DNA of 5,666 bases from Nitrospirota bacterium. Lineage in GTDB: Bacteria; Nitrospirota; 9FT-COMBO-42-15; HDB-SIOI813. Numbering within the stretch: the stretch's first letter is position 1; each line of letters starts with the position of its first letter. This document shows, one piece after another, positions 4,845 to 5,666 of the stretch. The stretch spans positions 1-5,666 of the forward strand of contig JAHFER010000120.1 of assembly GCA_023248365.1 (NCBI GenBank), given 5' to 3'. Made by a program: the position numbers and the translations under genes. Under the pieces are notes generated by a model. That model had not been told where the DNA came from, ran no database searches, and saw only the letters and a program-made list of their open reading frames with translations.

Positions 4845-5666
4845 TTAAGAATAAGGGGGACTATGGAGAGACTTTACAACCCATGATTTCCATCCATTGT
4901 CCTGAATCAACATTTGCGCTCTCTCCGCACTACTTCTTTCTACAAAAATACCAAAAACAGTTGACCCACTTCCAGACATCAGTGAGCACATTGCCCCACA
5001 GGCAACCATCTTTTCCTTAAGATCTCTTATCACAGGGTGCTTGCTGGTCATCACCTCCTCAAAGTCGTTAAAAGGAGATAGCCAATAATTATCTCCTTTT
5101 TTTCTTATACCTTCAGGCAGTGGAATTTTAATACTCTCCCCCTCTTTTGTCAACTCAAATTTTGTCTCTGAGAAAGGCCCTAACCATATATCACATATAT
5201 CATTAGACGCTGGAAATACCGGCGCAGGGGTCTTAATAGAAGATTGACGCAGGGAAAATTGGTTATAGGCCCATGCTGTTGAAATATGGATACCAGGATT
5301 AACGAGTAAGAACCAGAAATCAACAGACTCATTTAAGGGGATTAACTCATCACCCCTGCCATGTCCTATAGCAACGGGCCCATTTAAGAAAAATGGGACA
5401 TCGCTTCCAAGCTCTTTACCTATGCATGAAAGCCTGCCAACTGAGAAACCTGTTCCCCATAATTTGTTCAACCCTGAAAGCGCAGCAGCGGCATCACTGC
5501 TCCCGCCTCCCAATCCTGCTCCGATTGGAATAACCTTGTTCAGTGTAATCCTTGCCCCGGCTTTAACACCTGAGTATTCTTTTATTTTTAAGGCCGCCTT
5601 ATAGATTAGATTGCCATCTCCGGAAAGTCCTTCATTGTTAGAACAGATTATATCCAGGGTATCGCT
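4845..5666 (-). CDS. ispE: 4-diphosphocytidyl-2-C-methyl-D-erythritol kinase (5' end missing)
   Basis: IspE phosphorylates CDP-methylerythritol with ATP in the MEP pathway to isoprenoids. The frame is open to the right edge, giving 273 complete codons before TAA; about 45 N-terminal residues, including the catalytic Lys region, lie outside. Counting from the first codon in the window: NLIYKAA (19-25), the GHMP glycine-rich ATP loop PIGAGLGGGSSDAAAAL (47-63), the catalytic Asp in GSDVPFFL (Asp89), and the C-terminal GHMP motif LMSGSGSTVFGIF (229-241; Ser where Pro is usual). The TTG at 5513 inside the ATP loop is not the start. Between LVNPG and FNDFEE there are 73 residues, roughly 40 more than I recall for E. 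coli, so an extra lineage-specific loop is present. It is the first gene of the minus-strand group here, 33 nt before spoVG. Confidence 0.96.
   Translation of the reverse strand, partial: SDTLDIICSNNEGLSGDGNLIYKAALKIKEYSGVKAGARITLNKVIPIGAGLGGGSSDAAAALSGLNKLWGTGFSVGRLSCIGKELGSDVPFFLNGPVAIGHGRGDELIPLNESVDFWFLLVNPGIHISTAWAYNQFSLRQSSIKTPAPVFPASNDICDIWLGPFSETKFELTKEGESIKIPLPEGIRKKGDNYWLSPFNDFEEVMTSKHPVIRDLKEKMVACGAMCSLMSGSGSTVFGIFVERSSAERAQMLIQDNGWKSWVVKSLHSPPYS

Noticed and set aside
4584..4848. Plus-strand frame opposite spoVG
   Set aside because: Antisense shadow of the strongly conserved spoVG with no ribosome site.

Overview
The window reads as one co-directional block of core housekeeping genes on the minus strand of a free-living bacterium. 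In transcription order, right to left, it holds: ispE (N-terminus beyond the right edge), spoVG, tRNA-Gln(TTG), prs, rplY/ctc, pth, ychF, and the 5' two-thirds or so of a gene for an uncharacterised secreted protein that runs off the left edge. I support no plus-strand gene; plus-strand reading frames here are shadows of the minus-strand genes.

Organism. The series ispE - tRNA-Gln - prs - rplY - pth - ychF is familiar from deltaproteobacteria such as Geobacter and from Nitrospirota-like genomes. spoVG between ispE and prs recalls Bacillus (ispE - purR - spoVG - glmU - prs - ctc - pth). The long CTC-type L25, the exported protein with a Sec signal peptide, the A/T-leaning composition and the word-like intergenic repeats together suggest a Nitrospirota or deltaproteobacterial-type Gram-negative lineage. 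This is an inference and cannot be fixed from the window.

Layout and logic. ispE (isoprenoid precursor kinase) and spoVG (small nucleic-acid-binding regulator) are 33 nt apart and look co-transcribed. tRNA-Gln follows 49 nt after spoVG with no promoter I can defend, so it may be cut out of the same transcript. A 196-nt spacer full of repeats leads to prs (PRPP synthesis). rplY follows after 61 nt, and pth overlaps the rplY stop by 4 nt. A 162-nt gap with a large imperfect palindrome separates pth from ychF. L25, peptidyl-tRNA hydrolase and the ribosome-associated ATPase YchF form a translation group; PRPP synthetase and tRNA-Gln fit the same growth-linked theme.

Points of interest. The genes are ordinary; the unusual material is at gene boundaries. 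(1) pth has no ATG, GTG or TTG start that keeps its active site and appears to start at CTG, in a CTGA overlap with rplY behind an ideal Shine-Dalgarno. (2) Between tRNA-Gln and prs lies an inverted pair of dRS3/REP-like hairpins whose stems differ by paired changes while both loops stay GNRA. (3) The pth-ychF and ychF-downstream gaps carry arrays phased at 7 nt, one folded into a palindrome with 46-nt arms; the tRNA-prs gap has a short 8-nt-phased array. I see no CRISPR array, transposase, phage gene or defence system.
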